A DNA stretch of 64,000 nucleotides, from contig JAQSEB010000108.1 of assembly GCA_030063045.1 (NCBI GenBank), forward strand, positions 248,001 through 312,000, given 5' to 3'. The translations under genes and the position numbers were made by a program. The stretch comes from Pratylenchus scribneri. Taxonomy: Eukaryota > Nematoda > Chromadorea > Rhabditida > Pratylenchidae. Shown piece after piece: positions 12,406 to 24,585 of this stretch (its first letter is position 1; each line of letters opens with the position of its first letter). The notes under the pieces are model-generated. The model was not told where the DNA came from. It searched no databases and was given only the letters and a program-made list of their open reading frames with translations.

Positions 12406-12585
12406 ATGACAAAAATCCAAAATTTTTTGCGCATAATTTTCGCAATTACCATATTTATTCTATTAGTAACCCCGGGGTTACTAATTTTCAGAGGCCCTCC
12501 GATTGGCAACTTTTTTGAATTCTTTGAGACAAAAAATGTTTATTTCGGCTTAATTTCACCTCTAAATTGGTTAGTTTTGACATGA
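12406..12585 (+). CDS. Doubtful 59-codon ORF with hydrophobic N-terminus
   Basis: An ATG-initiated frame with an N-terminal hydrophobic segment (FAITIFILLVTPGLLIF), but it overlaps a foldback structure (about 12449-12660; ATTCTATTAGTAACCCCG against GGGGTTAATAATAGAAT) with a run of about ten G at 12597-12606. The repeat probably creates the ORF. No homology recognised. Confidence 0.15.
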   Translation: MTKIQNFLRIIFAITIFILLVTPGLLIFRGPPIGNFFEFFETKNVYFGLISPLNWLVLT

Positions 12586-13392
12586 ATTTTTTGATGGGGG
12601 GGGGGGATTACAAATAGAGACGGGGTTTCTAATAGAGACGGGGTTAATAATAGAATAAATAAATACCTTAATTATAATGATAATTTTTTAAAATTTTTAA
12701 ATTATAATTATTGGCCCAATTTTGGACAATTAATTAATTTCCTATGATGAAAAATTACTGCTCTAGTGTAAATTTATTGATAAATCAGTTAGCATCCAAG
12801 ATTACTGGATATAAAAATTGACCACAAAATTGAAAGAAATTAAAAAAAAGCATTTTCCTTTAAAAATTCAAAAATTTTCAAATTTAAAAATTTCTAGCCA
12901 ATGAAGTGAAGCATTTTTCTCATCTGCTGCATTTAACTGAATTGACCTAATATTAATAATTTTTAATTCTAATCATTTAAAGAAACATTTAAAAAAAACT
13001 AAAACCGAATTTTCCAAAACCAAAAAATCCCTTAAATTTATGGTTCAATACCAATCGCTTTCCCTTTTTAGATATCAAAAATTTCATTTCAAATTTTAAT
13101 CCATACGAGAAATCCAATTCATAGAAGAATTGAATCATTGTCGATTCTCGTGGGTTGGCATTTATACTTTAATTCATTTCTTCTATTTCCTATTCTTCCA
13201 TACGTATGGCCATATGATTCATTAAAAAAAAAGAATTTTTCTGCCAGTGGCATAAAAATTATCGAAATATTTTAAAACAAAAAACCGGAGCCTAAAATCG
13301 CTCTGCCTTAACTTTCTTTTTTATATTTTTAAATTTTCAACAAATTTTTTGCCCACAATTAGTTAAATTAAAATCATATCCATTCATCTAGA

Positions 13393-13551
13393 ATGTCTAC
13401 AGGAAATTCACGGGAAATTGACGAAAATATTAAATTGTGCAGCAATTTAACAAGAGGAATTTTTAGCACAATTTTTTCCCTTCTCATCGCTTATTTACCC
13501 GCATTCTTCATTTGCGGCAAAGAAAATTTTAGCTGCTTTAAGAATTTGTGA
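13393..13551 (+). pseudogene. Internally deleted copy of the two-TM gene
   Basis: The ATG and the motif YLPAFFICGKENF correspond to exon 1 of the gene at 10541 (YLPAYFICGKDNI). Sequence then jumps to TTTAAGAATTTGTGAAAAATTA, which in the intact gene is the end of exon 4 and its 3' flank. An internal deletion therefore removed the second TM, the tail exons and the introns, leaving a 52-codon ORF. The 5' flank (13020-13392) and 3' flank (to about 13700) are also duplicated. Confidence 0.7.
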
Positions 13552-13813
13552 AAAATTATTGAAAGCTGAATTGCAGACCCAAGGGAAAAAAATAAAAATT
13601 TCAAACACAATTTTTCTTTCATTAATATTCAATTTTAATGCGTCCTCCACCTCATTTTCCATAATTTAAATACAATTTATGGCTTTAATAAATATTATTC
13701 CATTTTCAATCCAAAATTTTTTTTTTAAAAAGCCATTTAAAAATCACTTTTATTGCTTTAAAAAGCTTTTGAAATTTCAATTTATTTTATTTTATAAGAT
13801 AAAATTAACAAAA

Positions 13814-13876
13814 ATGTACTCATTTTTCTTCAAAGTAATCATTCTTTTGGCATCATTTTCGCCGTTGATTGTGATG
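13814..13876 (+). pseudogene. Orphan signal-peptide exon of the small Cys-rich family
   Basis: This 63-bp exon encodes MYSFFFKVIILLASFSPLIV and ends at a GTAATTT donor, exactly like exon 1 of the genes at 24263 and 33440. No Cys-rich second exon follows; the next sequence is unrelated. It appears to be a truncated copy carried with the duplicated two-TM unit. A nearby 95-codon ORF (14129-14416) has no supporting features. Confidence 0.65.
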
Positions 13877-14516
13877 GTAATTTAAACAAAACTTATATAA
13901 AATAGGTTGAAATAGTTATAAAAAAATAGTGACATAAATGGCAAAATAGTGATAAAAAGGAAAAAAACTGAAAAAAGATCAATATTTTGAGTTCAAGTCA
14001 TTACATGTTTTTTTAAACATTTTTAAGCAAAATTAATGCTCCACATAAAATAATGAAATCACAATTTTTCGAGCAATAATAACCAAATCATTATATAAAA
14101 TCTAAAAATTTGAGAATAAGGATTACCAATGCCAATCAAATCAAATTCCCAATCCCAGACAAAAAAAATGACAAAGAGCGTGAGCGATGAAGATCAGCAG
14201 CAGCACCAATACCTATTCCTATCCTTTACAAATTTCTTTCTTCCATCCCCATTCCCATCCTCACACCTCAACTCGCCTTCCCCATTCAACGAATTTTCAT
14301 TTCCATATATTGATTTTTTATTAATAAGTTTCCAATTTCTTAAAATTTATTTAATTCAATTACTTTTTCTCCAACAAATATGGCAATTTTCATACCAATC
14401 AATCAAAAAACCTTAACAAATTCATCCAAAGGCTTAAATTTTTATAAATTATTTTACGAATAGAAAAAATATTATTTATTTAGTGAATAAATAATGATAA
14501 ATAATCATTTCTTATA

Positions 14517-14911
14517 TATGTTGCAGCCGATCTCGTTTTTTAGCCGATCTCGTTTTTGGTATGTTCTAGTTATTCTACAGACTTGAGCTATAGCTCATTC
14601 GATTCGTCAGGGTCGGTTTTCTTTATAAGATTTCAATTTCAGAAAGATTTGACAAGTTTGTTGAAATTTTCGGTTTAAAAACCGGTTTAGGGGTTAGGGT
14701 AGGGTTAGAGTAGGGGCGGCTTGGGTTCTAGGGGCTCAGGGCTAGGTAGGGGTAGGGCTTGGAAAAAGAATTAAGACTCTAAGTGGCCTAGGAACTAAGA
14801 TATGGCCATTTTTCTGATTTTTTTTAAACGAGATCGGCTAGCCGAATTCGAAATCGGCGGCTAGCCGAATTCGAAATCGGCTGAAAAAATTCAAAATCGG
14901 CTGCAACATAT
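14517..14911. repeat. Foldback MITE family C, copy 1
   Basis: Terminal inverted repeats TATGTTGCAGCCGATCTCG. The interior holds GATCTCGTTTTTTAGCC doubled at the left, several GGGGTTAGGGTAGGG-like stretches (14690-14760), and GAAATCGGCGGCTAGCC near the right. A reversed copy lies at 52808-53194. Confidence 0.85.
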
Positions 14912-15054
14912 TATTTTATTTATGAGTTCGTTCAAAGAACTTTATTTGAAAATGAATATCACAATCTCAAATCATGTTCAATAATTTTAATGACAAAAAT
15001 AAATAATTTCATTTTTTACAGAGTGTAAAATAAAACTATTCAATCATTAAAAAA

Positions 15055-15927
15055 ATGGCTAAAATTATTAAAATTCAGTACATTGATAATGACACAAGCG
15101 AAACGATAGAGATTTCGCCCAATGAAATTTTTCAAAAACTGCAACATTTGGGCATCAAACCTCCAACACCAAATCCCACGCCCGAGGTCATTGATTTCTC
15201 ATCCAGTGCGGGTTCAACAGAAAGTGCTAAGAGAACAAAAACAATTGCCAAATTGGGTCAAGTGGAAAAAATTGAACAGGTTTTATCTCATTAATTGCTT
15301 TGCTCCAAATTGAGTAATATATTTAAAATTTGGTCATAAAATTGTCCATACTACTAAATACACAGAAAAGATTGGGAATATCAAGACGACTTAAAAAGGA
15401 AAAATATTGGTTTAATTTTAAAAGGACTTGTTCCTAACCTTAGATCGATAAATCCAATGAACATCCAAACTTAGCGCCGACCGAAAGCCGAGCCGACGTG
15501 GTGCACCCTACTAGGAATGGGTTAAAATAAAATGCGTACACAATCATTTTTCGATTAATTTTTTAAAGAATATAGAAAATTAATGCTTTGCTTAAACGTG
15601 CGGTTTATTCGTCTCCCAAAATCGGTTGAAATCTGCACCAAATTTTCTTACCCACACAATTTCTCCTATGTATCTAACAATTTGGTGCAAAAATCAACCG
15701 ATTTTAGGAGACAAAATAAACTTTTCTCTTTGCTGCTTAATGACTAAAATTTATAATTATTTTCCCCTTGATTGTTTAAGATCGTTTCAGCTAGCAATTT
15801 TTCGTATGCTCGGCGATTGCCGAATGAATTGTTGTGGGAAATTGTGAAGAATATCCCATTAAAAATAATGGAGAAATTCTATGTTCAAAGAATTTCTAAA
15901 GTTTTATGTCGTTTTGCAATTAAAAAG
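15055..15927 (+). CDS. F-box domain exons (possible N-terminus of the GIY-YIG gene)
   Basis: Two exons, 15055-15279 and 15781-15927, join in phase 0 (124 codons). Exon 1 is a low-complexity, Pro/Ser-containing N-terminus. Exon 2 encodes an F-box: RRLPNELLWEIVKNIPLKIM followed by FYVQRISKVLCRF, matching the LP-x-E-L-L..I...P pattern. F-box proteins link substrates to SCF ubiquitin ligases through Skp1. The ATG follows a TTTTTTACAG acceptor-like motif by 35 bp. Exon 2 ends at a GTTAGC donor in phase 0. The next plausible exon (16489) needs a different phase in the frame that links to the nuclease exons, so one splice or small exon is unresolved. It could therefore be a separate gene or the 5' end of the gene below. 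Confidence 0.65.
15600..15725. repeat. Short foldback repeat
   Basis: Inverted arms TCTCCCAAAATCGGTTGA and TCAACCGATTTTAGGAGA flank an inner AATTTGGTGCA pair. It lies in the intron between the two F-box exons. Confidence 0.6.
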
Positions 15928-16488
15928 GTTAGCTTTTTTTTAAAAATGTTGAATACAAAAAAGGCTTAACTCCTTGATAATTAATTGTAAATAGGTTAAA
16001 TTTCCAGTTTATCCACAACTCAGTCCACCGTAATCAAATAAGACAGAAATTAAATTCTTGATAATGTTCATAGAAAAATAAAAAAATATCCATATGAAAA
16101 GAGGACTTCCAATAGTAAAGAGTGGTTTTTCTATCTCGAAAAATAACCTCTTCTTCATTCAACTTTCTGCAATCTGAGAATTTCTACTGGGCAATTAAGT
16201 AATTTTTTCGTTCTAATCCAATCCTAGTCGAGCGATAGTTCATGGGAATGGGAGCTGATCATTGAACTGAGTCGATTTAGGCATTCGTGAACTTCAATGT
16301 TCCAAAACTTCTCTTCTTTCGTCCTCGTACTCTTCCGAAGAAAGACTGAGGGTAAAAATGGCAGAGCTGATCAGACTGGAGATGAGAAGAAAAAAAGCAA
16401 TGGCGAAAAAATGAGAGATGGGATAATTTCTTTTTTCCCTGAGACGAAGACGAAAGTTGAGATATTTAACTCATATCTCATCTTTTAG

Positions 16489-19400
16489 AGAAAAAATGAG
16501 TACGAAGACGAGCGGCGAATTTTTGGAAAATTGGTGGAGTTGCCCAGCAGCATTTTTGCCTGCCAATTTAACCTTATTTTCCAATATCAAATTTTTCTTA
16601 AGACCACCCATTTTGACCTCAATAAACGTTATTAATTGGAAAAATTATTAATAATTTTTCTCTAATTAAAATATTAATTTTCTTATTTATTCCCAGGTGC
16701 ACCAAAGTTACGGCGCACAAATTTCACAATATGCACAAATGGTGAAGAAAGAAAAAAGGAAACGATTGGAAACATTATTCTTCGCAAAATATTTGGACCC
16801 AAAAAAGGAGGCTGGTCGTCTTAAGCAATTCAAAATCATCACAATTGATGAGAAATGGGAATTTGTCGTTTGGAAGGATACTACCGATTCGATCGACGGG
16901 ACCTATATTGTGAGAAAATAAAAATGTTTATTTTTTAAAAATATTTTTTAATTCAGCATTTTTTCCACAACATTTCTGATACAGGCGAAAATCTCGTTTG
17001 GAATTTTCCTTCTGCATTGGAAGGAAACGAATTGGCCATTTTTCTTTGGGAGCATATTCCACGCAATGGTATGTGTTAATTTAAATAAATCTAAAAAAAT
17101 TAAATAATAAAAAGTCAAATTATAAATATTGAAAATTGAAGCGACATAAAATTAAAATTAGATCAAAAACATTGGCTCCATTATTGTATTATTTTAGATA
17201 TTAATCAATTTGTTATAACAAAAAAGCCAAATTGGTTTAACTAAAGATCTTTTTTTTATATTTTTAGTATTTTTGGGCTATACCTTATCAGTAAATATTA
17301 AATTGATCAATTATTTTGTTATCATTTTGTAGGCTATTTTTGCCTAAATAAAATATAAATAATCAAACGGCTTAGCCAATATCGGTTCTTAATTGTTCAG
17401 CCGAATTCTAACCAAATTTATTTATATAAGCGATGAAAAATTATGCAATCTAATTTTTTTTTAATTTACAGCATTTTACTCTGAACCCCTTCGGCATTTC
17501 TTTCTTGCTTATCATTCAACAACTTTTTGCAAGCCTTTTATGCAACAATTGATCCAACTGGAACAAAGTTTGATAAGCCAATATGATTCAATGCACGGGC
17601 TATGCCCATATTTCTATTGTTATCTCCTCATCGATCCATCAAATCTCAAAATTCCAGGTAAAAAATTCAAAATTTGGATAATTTAAATTACATTATTCCC
17701 GAAAAATAAATAAACATTTTTGGAGCTAGTCTGCAATCTGCATTTATTTTTTAAGTTCAATGATGTAATATTCAAAAAAAATAGTTACATTTTTTATGAT
17801 CAAAAGTTTGCTAAAAATTTGTTTGGAGGAGGGCGAGTGAATATATAATTAAATAGCGCCCGGTTCCAAATAGGGATGACAAAAATATGGGCATCACCAA
17901 AAATGGTACAAATAAAAAATCTTTTTAAATTTTGTTTTTTCCAAATAATTCTTTTTTTTTATTTTTCCTATTATTTTATTTTTTTGTTAATCCGTACATT
18001 TTGTTTGTTTCAACAAATATTCCCAAACATTTTGTGTTTTTGTTCTTTGAGTTTTTGTTCATTCAATCATTTTGTGTTTTTGTTCATTCAATCATTTTGT
18101 GTTTCTGTTCATCTAAACATTTTGTGTTTTTGTTCATCCAATCATTTTGTGTTATTTGTTCATCCAATCATTTTGTGTTATTTGTTCATCCAATCATTTT
18201 GTGTTATTTGTTCATCCAATCATTTTGTGTTTTTGTTTATTCCAAACATTTTTGTGTTTTTATTCATCCAAACATTTTGTGTTTTTATTCATCCAAACAT
18301 TTTGTGTTTTTGTTCTTTCAATCATTTTGTGTTTTTGTTCATCTAAACATTTTGTGTTTTTATTCATCCAAACATTTTGTGTTTTTATTTATTCCAAACA
18401 TTTTTGTATTTTTGTTCATCTAAACAGTTTTGTGTTTTTGTTCATCCAATCATTTTGTGTTTTTGATCATTCTATCATTTTGTGTTTTTGTTCATCCAAT
18501 CATTTTGTGTTTTTATTTATTCCAAACATTTTGTGTTTTTATTTATTCCAAACATTTTGTGTTTTTATTCATCCAAACATTTTGTGTTTTTGTTCATTCC
18601 ATACATTTTTGTGTTTTTGTTCATCCAATCATTTTGTGTTTTTGTTCATCTAAACATTTTTGTGTTTTTGTTCATCCAAACATTTTGTGTTTTTATTTAT
18701 TCCCAAACATTTTTGTGTTTTTGTTCATCTAAACATTTATATGTTTTTGATCATTCAATCATTTTGCGTTTTTTTTATTCCAAACATTTTGTGTTTTTAT
18801 TTATTCCAAACATTTTTGTGTTTTTGTTCATCTAAACATTTTTGTGTTTTTGATCATTCAATCATTTTGCGTTTTTGTTTATTCCAAACATTTTGTTTTT
18901 TTATTTATTCCAAACATTTTTGTGTTTTTGTTCATCTAAACATTTTTGTGTTTTTGTTCATCTAAACATTTTTGTGTTTTTGTTCATCCAATCATTTTGT
19001 GTTTTTGATCATTCAATCATTTTGTTTTTTTGTTCATTCAATCATTTTGTATTATTTGTTCATCCAATCATTTTGTGTTATTTGTTCATCCAAACATTTT
19101 GTGTTTTGTTCATCCAATCATTTTGTGTTTTTGTTTATTCCAAACATTTTGTTTTTATTCATCCAAACATTTTGTGTTTTTGTTCATTCCATACATTTTT
19201 GTGTTTTTGTTCTTTCAATCATTTTGTGTTTTTGTTCATCTAAACATTTTGTGTTTTTATTCATCCAAACATTTTGTGTTTTTGTTCATCTAAACATTTT
19301 GTGTTTTTATTCATCCAAACATTTTGTGTTTTTGTTCATTCCATACATTTTTGTGTTTTTGTTCTTTCAATCATTTTGTGTTTTTGTTCATCTAAACATT

Positions 19401-22400
19401 TTGTGTTTTTATTCATCCAAACATTTTGTGTTTTTGTTCATCTAAACATTTTTGTGTTTTTGTTCATCCAATCATTTTGTGTTTTTGATCATTCAATCAT
19501 TTTATTTTTTTGTTCATTCAATCATTTTGTATTATTTGTTCATCCAATCATTTTGTGTTATTTGTTCATCCAAACATTTTGTGTTTTGTTCATCCAATCA
19601 TTTTGTGTTTTTGTTTATTCCAAACATTTTGTGTTTTTATTCATCCAAACATTTTGTGTTTTTGTTCATTCCATACATTTTTGTGTTTTTGTTCTTTCAA
19701 TCATTTTGTGTTTTTGTTCATCTAAACATTTTGTGTTTTTATTCATCCAAACATTTTGTGTTTTTGTTCATCTAAACATTTTGTGTTTTTATTCATCCAA
19801 ACATTTTGTGTTTTTGTTCATCTAAACATTTTTGTGTTTTTGTTCATCCAATCATTTTGTGTTTTTGATCATTCAATCATTTTATTTTTTTGTTCATTCA
19901 ATCATTTTGTATTATTTGTTCATCCAATCATTTTGTGTTATTTGTTCATCCAAACATTTTGTGTTTTTGTTTATTCCAAACATTTTGTGTTTTTATTCAT
20001 CCAAACATTTTGTGTTTTTGTTTATTCCAAACATTTTGTGTTTTTATTCATCCAAACATTTTGTGTTTTTGTTCATTCCATACATTTTTGTGTTTTTGTT
20101 CTTTCAATCATTTTGTGTTATTTGTTCATCCAATCATTTTGTGTTATTTGTTCATCCAATCATTTTGTGTTTTTGTTTATTCCAAACATTTTGTGTTTTT
20201 ATTCATCCAAACATTTTGTGTTTTTGTTCATTCCATACATTTTTGTGTTTTTGTTCTTTCAATCATTTTGTGTTTTTGTTCATCTAAACATTTTGTGTTT
20301 TTATTCATCCAAACATTTTGTGTTTTTGTTCATCTAAACATTTTTGTGTTTTTGTTCATCTAAACATTTTTGTGTTTTTATTCATCCAAACATTTTGTGT
20401 TTTTGTTCATTCCATACATTTTTGTGTTTTTGTTCTTTCAATCATTTTGTGTTTTTGTTCATCTAAACATTTTGTGTTTTTATTCATCCAAACATTTTGT
20501 GTTTTTGTTCATCTAAACATTTTTGTGTTTTTGTTCATCTAAACATTTTTGTGTTTTTGTTCATCCAATCATTTTGTGTTTTTGATCATTCAATCATTTT
20601 GTTTTTTTGTTCATTCAATCATTTTGTGTTTTTGTTCATCTAAACATTTTGTGTTTTTATTCATCCAAACATTTTGTGTTTTTATTTATTCCAAACATTT
20701 TTGTATTTTTGTTCATCTAAACAGTTTTGTGTTTTTGTTCATCCAATCATTTTGTGTTTTTGATCATTCAATCATTTTGTGTTTTTGTTCATCCAAACAT
20801 TTTGTGTTTTGTTCATCCAATCATTTTGTGTTTTTGTTTATTCCAAACATTTTGTGTTTTTATTCATCCAAACATTTTGGTTTTTGTTTTTCTTCCCAAT
20901 ATTTTCCAAATGTTTATATTTTCTTTTTGCTTAAATAATTTATTCAAAAATATTTCAAATTTAAATAATTTTTTTATTTGTACCATTGTTGAGAAGAACT
21001 TAAAAGTACTCAGAATTTTTTAATAACCATTATTTTAAAGATCTGAATTCCGCGGATCCAATATCGGCAATGGGCCAACAATCCTTTGACATCCACAAAT
21101 TTGCAAATTTTTTAAATTCCATTTTTTACATCGGGAAAGGCAAATTACTGCGTGTATTTGACCATTTGACGGATCTAATTATGGCCCTTGAGAAGGTGAA
21201 TTTTTTTTTAAAAATAGTAAATTTTGGTTATCCATTAACATAATGTTCATATAATTCTAAGTAATAAATTCACTGCCAAATGATGGCCAAAATTACAAAA
21301 TATTAGAGAATTTATTTTATAATTTCAAATTTATGGTCAGAACAATTAACAGTAACATTCAAGTTTTGATTCAAAACTCAATGGGTCAAGACTGAGCTAA
21401 AAAGCAATAGATCATTTTAATTAATTTATTAGCTAATTTATTGTAGACGTAAATAACTTAGAAGAGCCAATTTCCCCGCAAAAATATTTTATTTTTGATT
21501 CACAGCAAAAAATAAATTTCTAGTGCTAAAATATTATAGGAAAACAGCATCTTAATATAAAAAAAAAATTAACTCTATATTTTTAAATAAATAAATAAAA
21601 ATATCGCACTAATCCAAAAATACATATTTTAGGATCCAAATCGAATTTCTGCAAAATTCAGAAAAATAAACGAAATTTGGCACTCAAACAATGGTGTAAT
21701 CGTATTGCAACCGTTTTTGAACTTGCCCGAACAGGAGGCATTCATTCGAGAAGCGGCAATGATTCAAGCACTCGGTTTGGAAAATTAGAAAATCCATCAT
21801 TGAATTTTTTTTATCAGGGCTCGATAATTTGTCAAATGTTGCCGATGGGCACAAAGGAGAAGAAAAAATTGGAAAGAAAGAAGAAAATGTTTGGGATGTG
21901 CTTTGGCGAGAGGAGGAAAATATGGCAAAATTGGGTGTAAAATTATTATTGAACGCATTTTATCAATTGGGATTAAGTCGAATTCGCCCAATCACACGGG
22001 AGGATGCAAAGAAAATGAAAAGCGTGCTTCCTGAGGTGAGAAAATAAAATGTTTTATAAGAGAAAATTACGTTTAAAAATATAAACGCATTACTATAAGT
22101 TGTGAAAAATTGATTATATTAAAAGCAATTTAGTTTCATTTATTTAAATTTTTGACGAGAAAAATTTGGTGGCTTATTCACTTGAGAGATTATTTAGGAA
22201 TTTATAAAATGATGGTTTAAATTTATTGGGCAAAATTAACTATAAAATATTAATTAGCTCAAAATTATTGGGTGGAATTTTCCAGAATTTAATGGCAACC
22301 CAAATAATTGGATACATAATTTATAGCAATAATTTGGAGAATATTAAAATATTTAGTTAATTTTTGCCTAATAAAAGGGAAAACTTTTTCTTGCATCTAA

Positions 22401-22960
22401 TTTTGTAAAAAAAGGTTTTCATTGGAATTAGGGGCTTGCCATAATGTTGTTGATATATGGCCATAATTCGCTGGCCAATAGGCCAATCTAATTGATTTAA
22501 AATTCAGATTTTATCTTTTTTTCAAGGGCTATCGAATTGTTTGCGGCCGATTTGGGGAATTGGCCATTCCCGCGGGAACGGCCAATTCCCCAAATCAGCC
22601 GCAACATATAGAACTCTATACCCATCCCTAATCCCAAGAAGTTTTCAAAAATTCTTTTTTTTAGCAAAATTAGATGCAAGAATAAGAAGGTACATGTTAA
22701 ATAAAATGTTTATGAATAAATTGATCCAACGAATTAATAAGCATCAATTTTTCAAAACATTTCGCTCACATTTCCAATTGTTTTATCAATCGATTTAAAA
22801 TGTTTATAATTTTATTTTTAATTCGATTCAGTTTCAACAATATCCTGATGATTTGCGCGACTGTTTATGTGAATTTTGCTTTGCTGATAATGACGAAAAT
22901 GAATGCAATGTTGTTGAAAAATGCGACAGAAGCGAGAGTCACAAAACAGGTCTCTTTTAA
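16489..22960 (+). CDS. LEM-3/ANKLE1-like GIY-YIG endonuclease, probably with an F-box-type N-terminal part
   Basis: Exons: 16489-16627 (junction uncertain), 16697-16909, 16957-17068, 17472-17657, 21041-21195, 21633-21774, 21818-22035 and 22832-22960; all from 16697 onward join in phase. The GIY-YIG nuclease spans the last five: PYFYCYLLIDP (the GIY-position strand), FLNSIFYIGKGKLLRVFDHL (YIG motif plus basic/His residues), KINEIWHSNNGVIVLQPF, then the metal-site Glu in EAFIREAAMIQALG, and LDNLSN across the 43-bp intron at 21775. This order matches LEM-3/ANKLE1, nucleases that cut branched or bridge DNA. The usual ankyrin repeats and LEM domain are not seen; upstream exons instead encode an unknown region (KWEFVVWKD, FHNISDTGENLVWNFP). 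The 3.4-kb intron 17658-21040 is mostly minisatellite. A Cys-rich tail ends the protein. Confidence 0.8.
17995..20885. repeat. 2.9-kb intronic minisatellite, 25-26-bp unit, with a 480-bp higher-order period
   Basis: More than 100 copies of a unit like CATTTTGTGTTTTTGTTCAT followed by CCAAA or CTAAA. Variants: TTTTTGTG (26 bp), TTATTTGTTCATCC, GATCATTC and CATTCCATA. Blocks repeat at larger scale: the variant GATCATTCAATCAT occurs at 19007, 19487, 19867 and 20584, and 18961-19140 is almost identical to 19441-19620, offset by exactly 480 bp. The run lies inside an intron of the GIY-YIG gene, so it is transcribed as GT-rich sense RNA. Because the unit lacks stops in several frames, long but meaningless ORFs appear. 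Confidence 0.95.
22385..22690. repeat. Foldback repeat with a near-perfect palindromic core
   Basis: Outer arms TTCTTGCATCTAATTTTGT (22391) and its complement (22660-22682) surround an inner palindrome at 22542-22604, where GCGGCCGATTTGGGGAATTG meets its complement across GGCCATTCCCGCGGGAACGG. The TTGCGGC/GCCGCAACATAT ends resemble the family-C termini. It lies in the last intron of the GIY-YIG gene. Confidence 0.65.
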
Positions 22961-23344
22961 GAGATAATAAAAATTTTCTCCATAGAAAAAAAATTTGAAT
23001 AACCGAATTTTGATAATAAATCTATTTTTCATTTGAATATTACCTTTAATCACATATTTTTTATCATTATTTAGCAATTATTAGATGAATTATTTTGAGA
23101 AGGAATTAATGGGAATTTAATGGAAATTAAAAAAAGTTGTTAACAAAAATATAGCAAAATGAGTCAAGATCCGGGAATTTTTCGATTTTTTGTCATTACT
23201 TTTTGGCAAAATAGCTTTGTTCAACAATTTGAATTAGCGGCACTGTTACAGAATAAATGCTGCAGCAACTAATCAATCACAAAGATTATTAAGGATGATT
23301 TACATAATTTAAGATTTATCCCAAATTTATAATTTTCCTTTCAG

Positions 23345-23957
23345 TTCGATCTTTGCAAGGAAAAGCTCCCATTAAGACGAAAGAAATCAAGGACAGAGAC
23401 AAATTGCTCAAGAAAAATGATGAAATAAAAATGCCCGAGGCCATTTTCATTAATTCTTCTCCATCGGCATCGGCAGCCATCAAAATCAATGGAGAGAAAA
23501 CAATACGGATGATAAATGATGAGAATGGTACATCCACAACCGTAACATATTTTTTTACTCTTAATAATTTAAAATATTAAAAAAATTTAACTACTGTTTA
23601 AAATGCTTTCATTTTGAAGCCAATAGGTCGTGTTTTAATTTATGAGAAACAATTTATTAATAGAGTAAATCCAAACTTGTTTTCCGTCTAAACTAAATAT
23701 TAAAAAAAATTAATCACATAATTAAAGCATAGAAATATGAATTAACCATATCATAATTTTGATCTACATAAAATCCAACAGGACACTTTGTTGGTCCTAA
23801 AAATGTATTAATTTGTTTTATAAGCACATTTTTAGTTATTTTATTATATTTCTGAATTCAGATGACATTACATTTTTCAGTTATGTTATGACTATCAATT
23901 CGTCACAGATGGAAAACAATGTCAGTGGGTTGCAAAGATGGGGAAAAACATAATTAA
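23345..23957 (+). pseudogene. Partial copy of the two-TM gene (tail exons only)
   Basis: An acceptor (TTTCAG) opens a frame at 23345-23541 homologous to exons 2/3 of the 10541 gene (KMPEAIFIN, then INGEKT and NGTSTT). A second block at 23881-23957 matches exon 4 but has an early stop when joined in the parental phase. There is no exon 1 with TM segments. Its 3' flank contains the family hallmark TTTATGGCTTTAATAAATAT at about 24126. Not expected to make a membrane protein. Confidence 0.6.
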
Positions 23958-24262
23958 AAAAAAAACAACATTGATTCGACAATTATAAAGAAAAATTAAT
24001 CCATGGCACATTTAAATAAATTGGAAAACGATCAAAAAATATTTCACACACATACAAATTTTTGCTTCATTAATATTCAATTTCTAATGCAATCTTCCCA
24101 TGTTTTTTCCATTATTTAAATCCAATTTATGGCTTTAATAAATATGATTCCATTTTTAATTCAAAAAATTCAATTTTATTCCATTTTAAAAACCCAATTT
24201 TTATGATATTATAAAGCTTTTAAAATTTCAATCTATTTTATTTTATAAGATAAAAAACAAAA

Positions 24263-24585
24263 ATGGACTCATTTTTCTTCAAATTAATCATTTTTTTGGC
24301 ATCATGTTTACCGTTGATTGTGATGGTAATTTTAAAAAAAGGCTTATATAAATTAGATTTATTCACAAGGCCAACCAAGATTGTTCAATTGATTCCGAAT
24401 GCCCGAATAATTGTTGCTACAAAGGAATGTGTATGGATGAACAGCAATGCCCGAATATTCGGCAAGAAATATATTGCCGCCTTATTAGTGCACAGTGTCC
24501 ACAAAATTGGTACTGTAATGGAAAAGGGTTTAAAAACCAGGAGTTTGTGAGCAATGTTGAAAGAATAATGAATTTTTTAATGTAA
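24263..24585 (+). CDS. Small secreted Cys-rich protein, copy A
   Basis: Two exons, 24263-24325 and 24370-24585, 44-bp intron, 92 residues. Exon 1 is a 21-residue signal peptide (FFKLIIFLASCLPLIVM). The mature part begins with a CSIDSECPNNCCYKGMC module and continues with CPNI and CPQNWYC, parallel to copy B at 33440. Relative to copy B it has lost a few cysteines in the second module (WYC for WCC) and has a longer unrelated C-terminus (KNQEFVSNVERIMNFLM), so it may be decaying. Reading through the intron gives a misleading 95-codon ORF. No known family assigned with confidence; the CC-containing pattern faintly resembles WAP-type modules. Confidence 0.65.

Noticed and set aside
14690..14760. 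Telomere-like GGGTTAGGGTAGGG stretch
   Set aside because: It is internal to a family-C foldback repeat and recurs, inverted, in the other copy. It is not a tandem array of one telomeric unit.
17876..20938. Many long overlapping ORFs (up to 193 codons) in the 18-21 kb region
   Set aside because: They are translations of a stop-poor 25-26-bp minisatellite (endless FCVF/HFVFLFI). All plus-strand frames are open in turn, there is no composition typical of a protein, and the region lies within an intron.
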